Assembly (NCBI RefSeq): GCF_022398315.1
Contig: NZ_JAKEVF010000005.1
Location: 107,821 to 171,820, forward strand
From: Shewanella sp. Isolate11
GTDB lineage: Bacteria > Pseudomonadota > Gammaproteobacteria > Enterobacterales > Shewanellaceae
Direction: 5' to 3'
DNA: 64,000 bases
Shown piece by piece: positions 25,546 to 33,752 of the stretch; the stretch's first letter is position 1, and each line of letters begins with the position of its first letter. Below the pieces are notes generated by a model that worked only from the letters and a program-made list of their open reading frames with translations, was not told the origin of the DNA and did not search any database. A program made the translations under genes and the position numbers.

Positions 25546-26994
25546 TTACTGACCGAAACCAACGGCCTCGATTTCAACTTGTTTCACTTCTCCGTATTGC
25601 GCAGCAATATCACCTATCTTGGCGGCATTACCAATCAACACATATTGCAGGTTATCTTTCGGGAAGTAACTGCTAATTAAGCGCTGAGTATCGGCCAAGG
25701 TTAAACCGTCAACTTGAGACTGAAAGTTATTAATAAAGCTGTCATCGAAACCATATAGATACATATCAGATAACAACTCGGCTAGCTGACCATTAGTTTC
25801 AAACTTAGGAGGGAACTGGCCTTTGACATAGGCTTTGGCCGAATTCAGCGTTGCCTGATCTATGCCCTTTTCAAACAATCGACCATAAGTTTTTAATGCC
25901 AGATCAATCGCTTCTTTCGTGGTGTCACTCTTGGTAAAGGTACTGATCCTAAATACACCACCTTGAGAATAAGCACTAAAACCAGAACGCGCACCGTAAG
26001 TCAGACCCGCATTGACTCTGAGTTCGTCATTCAGCCAAGAGGTAAAACGACCGCCTAAAATAGTATTCACCACTTGTAAACCCACATAGTCAGGGTTATC
26101 ACGTGCAATCCCCTTACCACCAATCAAAAAGGTGGTTTCGATAGCGTCACCTTTATTGACCAATAGCACTCGACTGCGACTCAGCTCAGGCTGTTCTTTA
26201 TCTAGGGCTAAGCCTTGAATCTCCTCACTGTTTTTCCAGCCAGCAAATAGCTGCTCTAGCTTGGCTTTCATCTGTCCGGAGTCGAAATCCCCCACTATGG
26301 AGATCGAACTGTTATTAGGCTGATAAAAGCTCTTATGGAAGGCACGTAGCTGCGAGTTAGTCATCTCTTCTAATGAGCTACGAGTTCCCGAGCTAGGATT
26401 GCCGTAGGGATGCTGACCAAAAACCAGCTTATCAAAATAACGGCCAATCACATTACGTGGGCTTTCTTTCGCTTGAGCTAATCCCGCCATTTCACGCTGC
26501 CGTAACTTATCAAATTCGGCGGCATCGAAATCGGGAGAGACCAATAAATCGCGAACCAGTGGCAGCATCTTATCGACATCTTTCGCCATAAAGTCGGCGC
26601 CCACATAGCTACCCTCTTTACCCGCATCGGCTTGAATCGAAGCGCCGAGGAAGTCAACCATCTGCTCAATATCAGACTTAGTTTTACCGTTAGCCCCCAG
26701 TAGCAGACCTTGTGCTGTCATCGACGCGACACCCGCAGTGGTATCGTTAACGGCACCGGCACGCACCACTGCATTAACCGTGATCAGCGGCACTTCTTTT
26801 TGTGGCATCAAGTACACATTAAGCCCATTAGCAAGCTGATAATGCTCGTAACCAGGGACCTTAAAACTGCCGGTATCGACACTAGTAGCTTTCTGAGTTT
26901 GAGCACAACCTGACAATAAGGCTGCCGTACTCATTAACACAACCGAGGCCAACTTAGTCCAAGTTCTTGGGGTTCGAATTAATAACTGCTTCAT
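25546..26994 (-). CDS. M16 peptidase-like lipoprotein, non-catalytic partner
   Basis: 482 residues. A signal peptide ends in the lipobox LLSGC (about residue 30), so the protein is lipid-anchored. Both M16 (insulinase-like) domains are present, but the zinc motif HxxEH is absent: the corresponding place reads GVASMTAQGLLLGANGKTK. A YGARSGFSAYSQGGVF segment near 330-345 resembles the conserved M16 substrate-binding region. It probably forms a heterodimer with the catalytic M16 protein encoded just upstream, with which it overlaps by four bases (ATGA). Such pairs process peptides in the periplasm. Confidence 0.88.
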   Translation of the reverse strand: MKQLLIRTPRTWTKLASVVLMSTAALLSGCAQTQKATSVDTGSFKVPGYEHYQLANGLNVYLMPQKEVPLITVNAVVRAGAVNDTTAGVASMTAQGLLLGANGKTKSDIEQMVDFLGASIQADAGKEGSYVGADFMAKDVDKMLPLVRDLLVSPDFDAAEFDKLRQREMAGLAQAKESPRNVIGRYFDKLVFGQHPYGNPSSGTRSSLEEMTNSQLRAFHKSFYQPNNSSISIVGDFDSGQMKAKLEQLFAGWKNSEEIQGLALDKEQPELSRSRVLLVNKGDAIETTFLIGGKGIARDNPDYVGLQVVNTILGGRFTSWLNDELRVNAGLTYGARSGFSAYSQGGVFRISTFTKSDTTKEAIDLALKTYGRLFEKGIDQATLNSAKAYVKGQFPPKFETNGQLAELLSDMYLYGFDDSFINNFQSQVDGLTLADTQRLISSYFPKDNLQYVLIGNAAKIGDIAAQYGEVKQVEIEAVGFGQ

Positions 26995-28322
26995 TCGTCA
27001 CTCTCCTCTGTAGCCGCCAGAACTGCAACGGTGCGATTGGCGCGACGTAAATAGGTTTGCGCGACCCGCTGAATATCTTCAGCTGTCACCTTGTTATAAG
27101 CTTCGGGTGCATTAAACAACTTGTCATAGCTACCAAAATAGAGTTCGTAAGTACCTATGGTATTGGCCTTGCCATTGATGGTTTCCATGGTGCGATAGAA
27201 ACTCATTAGCTTAAAGTTTTTCACTTTTTCCAGCTCTTGCTGGCTTACTCCTTCGCGGGCAATACGATTGACTTCGGCAATCATGCCTTTTTCAAGTTCA
27301 ACCGCAGTAATACCAGGATTAGCCACCCCCATGATATAAAACAAATTAGGATCAAAGCTCATTGGCATATAGGTTTCGACATTAATCGCGACCTGCTTTT
27401 CGACTAAGCCTTGGTATAAACGTGAGCTATTACCAGTACTAAGGATCGATGACAACAGATCCAGCGCGTAATAATCATCATTTGAAGTCGCTGGCACATG
27501 ATAAGCCAGCATCACATTCGGCGTGCTGACCGATGCTTTTTGAACATAGACTCGACGTTCGCCCTTTTGCAGCGGCTCTACGGTTTTCACTTCACGCGGT
27601 GGGGCCTGAGCAGGGATAGGCGCAAAATACTTGTTAGCAAGCGCTTTCACTTGGCTAACTTTAACATCGCCCGCAATCACCACCACGGCGTTGTTCGGCG
27701 CATAATAGGTCTTATGATATTGCACTAAATCATCTAAGGTCCAAGCGGCAATATCTGACTCATGACCTATCACTGACCAGCTATAAGGGTGTGCTCTAAA
27801 GGCCGCCCCTTTAATCTCTTCTTGAAGCGTGCGCCAGTTTGAGTTTTCAAGCCCGGTAGTACGCTCTGATGCGACCACACCACGCTCACTCTCAACCATT
27901 TTGGCGTTAATATCGAGATGGGCAATTCGGTCGGCTTCTAGATCAAACATGGTTTCCAGCGCATTAGCAGGGAACCAGTCGGTATATACAGTCACGTTTT
28001 CGGTGGTATAGGCATTGTTTGCGCCACCAGCGGCTTCCATGGTGCGGTCGAACATCTTAGGGCCGTATTTTTTCGAGCCATTAAACATCATGTGTTCGAA
28101 GAAATGTGAGATCCCTGTAATGCCCGGAACTTCGTTACGTGAACCCACTTTCCAAAACAGATACATATTGGCGTTGGGGATAGATGAGTCCTCCAACACC
28201 ATGATCTTCATACCATTATCAAGCGTAAAGCTATTAATATCTTCCGCCTGAGTAGCCTGTGCCGTCATGGAGGTTAATAACACTCCCGTCGACAAACACA
28301 GTGCGATTATCTTGCGCATCAT
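26991..28322 (-). CDS. M16 family zinc peptidase (catalytic)
   Basis: 443 residues. A signal peptide (about 1-23, ending AQA) is followed by the zinc motif HFFEH within GISHFFEHMMFNGSKK (about 72-87), and a downstream Glu (ENVTVYTDWFPANALETMFDLEADR) completes the site. A second M16 domain lies after residue 190. It is expected to be a periplasmic zinc endopeptidase and to pair with the non-catalytic lipoprotein whose start overlaps its stop. The substrate is unknown. It has a GAGGGAAC-type ribosome binding site upstream. Confidence 0.92.
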   Translation of the reverse strand: MMRKIIALCLSTGVLLTSMTAQATQAEDINSFTLDNGMKIMVLEDSSIPNANMYLFWKVGSRNEVPGITGISHFFEHMMFNGSKKYGPKMFDRTMEAAGGANNAYTTENVTVYTDWFPANALETMFDLEADRIAHLDINAKMVESERGVVASERTTGLENSNWRTLQEEIKGAAFRAHPYSWSVIGHESDIAAWTLDDLVQYHKTYYAPNNAVVVIAGDVKVSQVKALANKYFAPIPAQAPPREVKTVEPLQKGERRVYVQKASVSTPNVMLAYHVPATSNDDYYALDLLSSILSTGNSSRLYQGLVEKQVAINVETYMPMSFDPNLFYIMGVANPGITAVELEKGMIAEVNRIAREGVSQQELEKVKNFKLMSFYRTMETINGKANTIGTYELYFGSYDKLFNAPEAYNKVTAEDIQRVAQTYLRRANRTVAVLAATEESDE

Positions 28323-28557
28323 CCGTCGTTCCCTCTTAGTGAGCAGATATAAATAGTGGCATTAATTAGCTGAGTTAACCGTCAACAAAGCCACCTAAAC
28401 CAGACTATAAGAGGGGAATTCACCATAAAGATCAAGTGGATTATGCCAATTTAACCTCAGCATAATTGTAACCGATTGCAATGAACGCTAGACGATCAAC
28501 GCTAAATCGGCATCACTGGGAAAATGCCAGGATTGCCAAGGTGAGGAATAGAGAGGC

Positions 28558-29193
28558 CTAGGTGCGGGTAAAAAACACCACATCCTTGTCGATCACTTCA
28601 AGCTGCCACTGAAAATGATCGGCTATCCATTGAAAAGTGTCGATACTGTAAAAACGGATATGGGTCTGGTCACTCTTATAATGCCAGCGAGCAAAAGCGG
28701 CCTCATCGAGCACTCTTTTGGTCATTATGGCCAACACACCTTGGGGTTTCAGCATGCCATGTAACTGTTGCAATAGCGATTGTGCATCGCCCACATGCTC
28801 AATCACTTCTGTCATAGTGATAAAGTCATACTGTCGCTGCAATAACGCTGGACGATGGAAGTAATACAGATCGTAATTATCCATTTTCAGCCCCTGCTCT
28901 GCCGCCATCACACTGATGGTCGGTCCGGGGCCACAACCAAAATCTAACCCCTGCATTTCAGGTGTTAAACGTTCTGACAATGGTAACCAGGTACGGCCTA
29001 AGAAACGACGATAGCCCATATCTTCGCTGTTGTTTTGATGATGATCGTAGAAGGCTTTTTCGTCGGCAGCACTAAGCAGATATTCATCAGGCACCGACAC
29101 TAACTTACATTGGCCACAAATCAGATAGGCACGCTGTTCATCTTGATGAAACGGTGACAGCTGTTGGCTACGACATAAAGGACAGGAGTTCAA
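28558..29193 (-). CDS. SAM-dependent methyltransferase with N-terminal zinc ribbon
   Basis: 211 residues. Two CxxC pairs at the N-terminus (CPLC at 4-7 and CGQC at about 27-30) predict a small zinc ribbon. A class I methyltransferase domain follows, with the cofactor motif LDFGCGPGPT (about 98-107), and an acidic NYDLYY. The middle segment FITMTEVIEHV (about 124-134) is typical of the Methyltransf_23 type. The substrate cannot be told from sequence. The gene is monocistronic, 86 bases after a small exported protein gene on the same strand. Confidence 0.85.
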   Translation of the reverse strand: MNSCPLCRSQQLSPFHQDEQRAYLICGQCKLVSVPDEYLLSAADEKAFYDHHQNNSEDMGYRRFLGRTWLPLSERLTPEMQGLDFGCGPGPTISVMAAEQGLKMDNYDLYYFHRPALLQRQYDFITMTEVIEHVGDAQSLLQQLHGMLKPQGVLAIMTKRVLDEAAFARWHYKSDQTHIRFYSIDTFQWIADHFQWQLEVIDKDVVFFTRT

Positions 29194-29279
29194 AAGGCTT
29201 CCTATGATTAACTCAGGCTCGATTGGGCTGCCACACTAGCGTTATCATCGCCAAAAATCCACAATCATCGCCCACAGTT

Positions 29280-29627
29280 TTAAGGTTTAGGGATTTTACG
29301 TTCTTTGGCTGCCGCTTCTTTTGCCTCACGTAAGTATTTCTCTTCACGGCTCTCGCGCTGGTTAAATTGCTGCTGCGCCTTTTTAAGTTGCTCCTCTTCC
29401 CAGCCCGAAGTCTGCTGCTTCAGAAGTTCCTGATCTCGACTCTCGGTCGCCTGTGCCGCCTGACGCGCTTTTTCTAATTGCTCTTGCTCGGTCTTTTGCG
29501 AGATAGCTTCGGCGGCATCGGCCTTTTGCAACAAGGTTTTATGTTCTTTCGCGCCGCTACTAAAGGTTAACAGACTACAAACTAGCCCACTCAGTAACAG
29601 GCTAAGTCGATAAAATTTGCGATTCAT
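29280..29627 (-). CDS. Small exported coiled-coil protein, unknown function
   Basis: 115 residues. A signal peptide of about 26 residues ending SSGA is followed by a highly charged, Glu/Lys/Gln/Ala-rich helix across nearly all of the mature part (about 30-110), with heptad-like repeats of the type EQLEKARQAAQ, EEQLKKAQQQF. It is predicted to be a periplasmic, elongated coiled coil. I do not recognise a family. GAGGGAACC precedes the start. The 322-base region upstream contains strong hairpins and no gene. Confidence 0.65.
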   Translation of the reverse strand: MNRKFYRLSLLLSGLVCSLLTFSSGAKEHKTLLQKADAAEAISQKTEQEQLEKARQAAQATESRDQELLKQQTSGWEEEQLKKAQQQFNQRESREEKYLREAKEAAAKERKIPKP

Positions 29628-29774
29628 GGTTCCCTCTCATGTTCGGCAATAGCAATACAAACGGCTTGTGATCAAATACTAGCATCACTGAAAAATCACT
29701 GCGGTGCAAATAACAGAGGAAGAAAACGAGTTAGAGCCGAAGAGGAAAGATAAATTAAAGCAGAACCGATAGCA

Positions 29775-29856
29775 GTGCCAGCTTGCTCACAGCGGTACTG
29801 ACTCCCTGCAAGGACAGTACACTGGCACAACTACCAGATCACTTGTGCCCAAGTGA
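29775..29856. other. Nested inverted repeats in a gene-free region
   Basis: GTGCCAG (29775-29781) pairs with CTGGCAC (29822-29828); inside, GTACTG (29795-29800) pairs with CAGTAC (29815-29820). A separate perfect hairpin TCACTTG-TGCC-CAAGTGA lies at 29839-29856. There is no T run. The rest of 29628-29949 is without visible genes. It could be an RNA element, an undescribed small RNA or a binding site. Confidence 0.5.
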
Positions 29857-29949
29857 CGGCCATATTAGACCCCATTTTGATCGCCAATATCGTGATCTAG
29901 CCCCTACACTGATCTTCCACTACTGATATAGGTCACAAGTTTTATAAAA

Positions 29950-30564
29950 CTATTTTTGGCTTAAATATCGTTGCCTTACTACGCTGGGCATAGCGGTTAA
30001 ATGCTGTTCAACCAAGGCGGATAATGCATCAGTTAAAGGTGACACATCGCTATTGGGTTCGAGTGCTTTTATCGCCATCGCGGCCGCTTCGAGAGTCGAT
30101 AAACTATCTGCACGCTTGGCCTTGCGTATGGTGTAATTCGAAGGTGCATCTACATTCAGATGTACCGCCTGATATTCTAATAACCAAGGATTAAGTTGTA
30201 GCAATTTATAGGCTTTGCGCCAGGTACCATCAAGCAGTAATACAATCACTTCTGCAGGCAATGGCAACTCATTGATATTCTGGCTTTGTTCACTGGGGTA
30301 CAAGAGCAAAATGGGTTTACTTTGCCGTTTTAAGTAGGCTTGCAACTGGGTAAAATCCGCTGGGGTTTCGCCAACCACCACCTGTAACTTATCGCACACC
30401 GCTTGCATCAACTTAACGCTGTTTTTTGCCTGTTTAACTTCACTGGGGTCTTGCAACACGATCAATTCGACTCGAGTTGCCAGCGGCCGTAGCTGAGCAC
30501 ACAGGCAGGCCGTTTGCGGATAATGGCATTTAGGACAAATTGGACGACTCAAAACATGGCTCAA
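29950..30564 (-). CDS. tapT: DTW-domain tRNA-uridine aminocarboxypropyltransferase
   Basis: 204 residues. Cysteine motif CPKCHYPQTACLC (about 10-22) is the N-terminal zinc site of DTW proteins, and the name-giving motif is seen as LLLDGTWRKAYKL (about 109-121). The family (E. coli TapT/YfiP) transfers the 3-amino-3-carboxypropyl group from S-adenosylmethionine to U47 or a nearby uridine in tRNA. The related DTWD2-type paralogue cannot be excluded, so the symbol is tentative. It is cytoplasmic and apparently monocistronic. Confidence 0.83.
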   Translation of the reverse strand: MSHVLSRPICPKCHYPQTACLCAQLRPLATRVELIVLQDPSEVKQAKNSVKLMQAVCDKLQVVVGETPADFTQLQAYLKRQSKPILLLYPSEQSQNINELPLPAEVIVLLLDGTWRKAYKLLQLNPWLLEYQAVHLNVDAPSNYTIRKAKRADSLSTLEAAAMAIKALEPNSDVSPLTDALSALVEQHLTAMPSVVRQRYLSQK

Positions 30565-30615
30565 AAAGTGAGTGGATTATCGACTATTGTACACCAATTC
30601 CCGCTTTACCCTCTA

Positions 30616-30660
30616 ATACCAATCAGCATAAGAAAGTGATCTACTCAGCCTGTTTTTTGG
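30616..30660. repeat. Solo copy of the ATACCAATC dispersed motif
   Basis: ATACCAATCAGCATAAGAAAGTGATCTACTCAG-type sequence, which I recall from many Shewanella intergenic regions. It shares its first nine bases with the terminal repeat of the element at 33581-33752. Confidence 0.4.
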
Positions 30661-30695
30661 CAACTAATGTGACAGTTGCATTGCAGTCCATAAAC

Positions 30696-30729
30696 AAAAA
30701 AGCCTGCATTAAGGTCAATTAATACAGGC
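30696..30729 (-). terminator. Terminator of the Bcr/CflA exporter gene
   Basis: Read on the minus strand: GCCTGTATTAA, six-base loop, TTAATGCAGGC, then TTTTTTG. Located about 22 bases beyond the stop. Confidence 0.8.
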
Positions 30730-30750
30730 AAAGGGTGGATCAAATTTGAT

Positions 30751-31953
30751 TTAATGAGCGTGCTGCTCTTGATGCCAATGATCGAAACGGCTCAGCATCA
30801 TAATTAACAGTAACAGCGTGGCTAAACCGCCCATCACCAATGCCACTGCATCTGGCGCTAACAGGTCAGTTTGCTGCACTAACGCAGCGATTAATGAAGC
30901 GCCACTCATCTGAATAAAGCCCAGCATTGCGGTTGCGGTTCCGGCACGTTCACCAAAGGCAGATAATGCCATGCTGGTTGCAGGGCCTAATAACAAGGCA
31001 AAGCCAATACACAGCAGCATCATGGGTAACATAAAGCTAAAGGCGGCGGCTAATCCGTTTTGTGGCCCAAGCCATTGCACCAAGACTTGCAATAAAGCCG
31101 ACACTAACAAGGCACCTAACGCCAAAATCACCGTTGGACGATTACCTAAGCGGTTGATCACTACCGGCGCAGCAAAACAAGCGATAATATTGACCACGGC
31201 ATTAAGCCCAAACAGGCCACTAAAAGCCAGCTCAGACACACCAATTCGATCAATAAGCCAAACCGGAGAATAGGAAACATAACAGAGTATCGCAGCCATG
31301 CCTGACATACAGGCGATGGCATAGAACATAAAGTGCGGCTCAGTTAATACTGGCTTGTAACGCGCCCAGCGATAAAGCGGCCCTGAAGTCACTGTGTTCT
31401 GAGGACGTGTCTCGGGTAGACGATAGCCAACAATCAGCATGATCACTACGGCGTAGAACATCATAAAAATAAAGGTAGAACGCCAACCAAACTGTAGGGC
31501 TAACAAACCACCTAATGTCGGTGCCAGTGCAGGGATCACACAGATCACGCCATTAAGATAACTGTAGTAACGCGCACCTTCTTTAGGGGTGAAGCAGTCG
31601 CGCACCGCGCTAAACACCACAATAGAGGTCGAGCAAGCCGCGAGGCCTTGCAACACTCTGGCAAACTGTAGCCATTGAAACTCCATTGCCACTGCCGCCA
31701 TTAAGCTGCTGGCGATATAGAGCAATACACCACCCAACGCCACGGGACGACGGCCATAACGGTCGGCAAGTGGACCAATTAAGATCTGACCAACCCCCAT
31801 GGCAAACAAGAACAACACTAATGTCGATTGCACCTGGCTAGATGACACGGCAAATTCGGCTGCCATAGTTGGCAGAGAAGGCAGGTAAATATCGATTGCC
31901 AATGGGCTAAGCACCACCATCAACATCAGGATAGGTAACAAATTGCGACGCAT
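30751..31953 (-). CDS. Bcr/CflA family multidrug exporter (MFS)
   Basis: 400 residues with 12 predicted transmembrane helices. The drug:H+ antiporter signature is at the N-terminus (SPLAIDIYLPSLP, about 16-28), and motif A appears as GPLADRYGRRPVALGG between helices 2 and 3 (about 60-75). A Bcr/CflA transporter exports drugs such as bicyclomycin or chloramphenicol, or sulfonamides and small peptides, driven by protons. The true substrate is unknown. It is divergent from a LysR-family regulator, with a T-N11-A motif in the shared region, so that regulator probably controls it. Confidence 0.9.
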   Translation of the reverse strand: MRRNLLPILMLMVVLSPLAIDIYLPSLPTMAAEFAVSSSQVQSTLVLFLFAMGVGQILIGPLADRYGRRPVALGGVLLYIASSLMAAVAMEFQWLQFARVLQGLAACSTSIVVFSAVRDCFTPKEGARYYSYLNGVICVIPALAPTLGGLLALQFGWRSTFIFMMFYAVVIMLIVGYRLPETRPQNTVTSGPLYRWARYKPVLTEPHFMFYAIACMSGMAAILCYVSYSPVWLIDRIGVSELAFSGLFGLNAVVNIIACFAAPVVINRLGNRPTVILALGALLVSALLQVLVQWLGPQNGLAAAFSFMLPMMLLCIGFALLLGPATSMALSAFGERAGTATAMLGFIQMSGASLIAALVQQTDLLAPDAVALVMGGLATLLLLIMMLSRFDHWHQEQHAH

Positions 31954-31994
31954 GAGTTCTCTTTTAAATTCATTAATTAAACTAACAGCAGTAG

Positions 31995-32011
31995 GCTTAT
32001 TTTAGATAAGC
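31995..32011. promoter_or_regulatory. LysR-type operator (T-N11-A palindrome)
   Basis: GCTTATTTTAGATAAGC is a perfect 6-bp inverted repeat around a 5-bp centre and fits T-N11-A. It lies between the divergent exporter and LysR genes, 21 bp upstream of TATAAT (32032-32037) for the LysR gene. Confidence 0.6.
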
Positions 32012-32069
32012 AATGTTATGAACAGAAATGGTATAATTTCAAAAGCGAATTTCCCCTGAGGAATATCTT

Positions 32070-33050
32070 ATGAATCTAGACAATCTGGCTCGCATCGATC
32101 TAAACCTGCTGGTGATATTACAAGTGCTATTAGAAGAGTGTAGCGTAACCCGTGCCGCCAACCGTCTGCACCTCAGCCAATCGGCACTGAGTAAGAGCCT
32201 TAATCGTCTACGGGACACCTTGGGCGATCCCTTATTTATCCGTACTGCTCATGGCTTAAAACCCACTGCTCATGCGGCGCAATTAGGGCAGCAGTTACCT
32301 AGCATGTTGCAGGGACTTTATCAGCTAACGCAGCCACCACAGTTTATACCAGCCGAAAGCCACAGACAGTTCTCATTCGCCATGGTGGAAAGTGCCTACG
32401 AAACCCTCATTCCCTACTTCATCGGCCCGCTGCTTGATAACGCACCTAATCTGCGGCTAGACTCCTATCTGTGGACCGAGGCCTCTATTGCAGGCTTGCA
32501 ACAAGGGCAGATAGATTTCGGCATCACTGGCCGTGATATGCATCCACAATCTGATTTGATCATCGACCGTCTGCCCGAAGGTATAGCGCATCAAACTCTA
32601 TTTACCGATCATCAAGTCTGCTTGGTTCGCCAGCAACATCCATTGCTTGACCATATCCAAGCGGGACATTGGGATCTTGAGCTCTATCTGAGCATGTCTC
32701 ATGTGCAGGTGCGCTGCGAAGGCAACGAATGGTGGGCGTTGGATTATCATCTGGCAAACTTGGGGCATCGACGTCACTTGAGTACCACAGTGCCTGACTT
32801 CTACGGCGCCGCCAGCGTATGCGCCCATAGCGACCTGATTTTCACCTTGCCATCGAGCTTCGCTAGTCACGCGCAGAAACTGTATTCCTTAGTCGAACTG
32901 CCCATGCCGATCCCCTTTTCTACTCTAGCCTATGTGCTGCTATGGCATGAACGTAATCACGACGAACCGGGACATAAATGGATTAGGGAAACCATCTGTA
33001 AGAGTGTTGCCCAAGCCTTCGACCGTACAGAGCGACTCGATTCAGTTTAG
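32070..33050 (+). CDS. LysR-family regulator divergent from the exporter
   Basis: 326 residues. The N-terminal helix-turn-helix (LNLLVILQVLLEECSVTRAANRLHLSQSALSKSLNRLRDTLGDPLF, about 10-54) and the following RTAHGLKPTAHA are of the NodD/LeuO-like branch with substrate-binding domain from about 95. An N-terminal GAGGAA ribosome binding site and an upstream TATAAT are present. The inverted repeat at 31995 is a likely self-site. Together with the divergent Bcr/CflA gene this forms a typical regulator-exporter pair, so the ligand may be the exported compound. No terminator is visible; the next gene follows after about 120 bases. Confidence 0.9.
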   Translation: MNLDNLARIDLNLLVILQVLLEECSVTRAANRLHLSQSALSKSLNRLRDTLGDPLFIRTAHGLKPTAHAAQLGQQLPSMLQGLYQLTQPPQFIPAESHRQFSFAMVESAYETLIPYFIGPLLDNAPNLRLDSYLWTEASIAGLQQGQIDFGITGRDMHPQSDLIIDRLPEGIAHQTLFTDHQVCLVRQQHPLLDHIQAGHWDLELYLSMSHVQVRCEGNEWWALDYHLANLGHRRHLSTTVPDFYGAASVCAHSDLIFTLPSSFASHAQKLYSLVELPMPIPFSTLAYVLLWHERNHDEPGHKWIRETICKSVAQAFDRTERLDSV

Positions 33051-33171
33051 AGTCAGTTATTATGATGACCGATAAATCGATTTATAAGTCATGGTAAAGA
33101 TTAAGCCGAATTAACGTGAATTATTGCTATTTTTTAGGCAGAATCGAGTCTTAGCAAGTACAGGAGACATT

Positions 33172-33513
33172 ATGATTTATCATCAATTTCAACAGCGCCC
33201 ATTTCAGAGTCGTTTTTCGGGTGGTAGAGGTTGGCTGACATTTGCTATTGGATTACTTGTGATGACATTGGCCTTGCTAGCGCTTCCCTTTGTTATTCTT
33301 TTTGGTGCAATTAGTTTTATCTGTTTGAGCCTATTTGGACGCGTATTCTTGAAGCGTCAGCTGGCAAAATTCCGTCAGCAAACTCAAGCACAACAAGAGT
33401 TCCAGCCTCAGCCAAGCCATAAACAGGCGAATCGTTTTTTTAACGATACGCCTTTTGCACGCCAGTCGGCTCCCCGTCAGGGACGCACCTTCGAGCATGA
33501 TCCCAACGCCTAA
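33172..33513 (+). CDS. Small membrane protein, unknown function
   Basis: 113 residues from the ATG at 33172, which has ACAGGAGAC at the right distance; an earlier in-frame start at 33124 lacks one. Two closely spaced hydrophobic segments (about 18-60) are followed by a basic, Gln-rich cytoplasmic tail (KRQLAKFRQQTQAQQEF) with no recognised domain. The N-terminus is also polar (YHQFQQRPF). It is probably an inner-membrane protein. It is followed by a good terminator. I recognise no family. Confidence 0.65.
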   Translation: MIYHQFQQRPFQSRFSGGRGWLTFAIGLLVMTLALLALPFVILFGAISFICLSLFGRVFLKRQLAKFRQQTQAQQEFQPQPSHKQANRFFNDTPFARQSAPRQGRTFEHDPNA

Positions 33514-33534
33514 GCGGCACTAAACATTAAGCAC

Positions 33535-33567
33535 AAAAAAGGCCTTACGATGTAAGGCCTTTTTTAA
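33535..33567. terminator. Terminator after the small membrane protein gene
   Basis: AAAAAAGGCCTTAC, a four-base loop, GTAAGGCCTTTTTT. It has A and T tracts on both sides and could also end the leftward DUF4145/Sel1 gene. Confidence 0.9.
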
Positions 33568-33580
33568 TTCATTCTGTCTT

Positions 33581-33752
33581 ATACCAATCGCAGTCATTAC
33601 CTGATCATTCTGGCTAGTTAATATCGCCAATAACCGTGTTGTAAATTTTGCAATTAGAATATTTACTGCAATTTACGCCTTATTCTCGACAATTTTTCCT
33701 GCGCCCTTTTCTGTTACAAACGGGCTGTTCACTAATTTACTTTGATTGGTAT
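33581..33752. mobile_element. MITE-like element, 172 bp, ATACCAATC ends
   Basis: ATACCAATC at 33581-33589 and its inverse GATTGGTAT at 33744-33752 bound an AT-rich stretch without a gene. The right end abuts the stop codon of the DUF4145/Sel1 gene (the TAA is 33752-33754 on the minus strand). I recall sequences of this kind scattered in Shewanella genomes, but I could not search. No target-site duplication is obvious. Confidence 0.55.
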
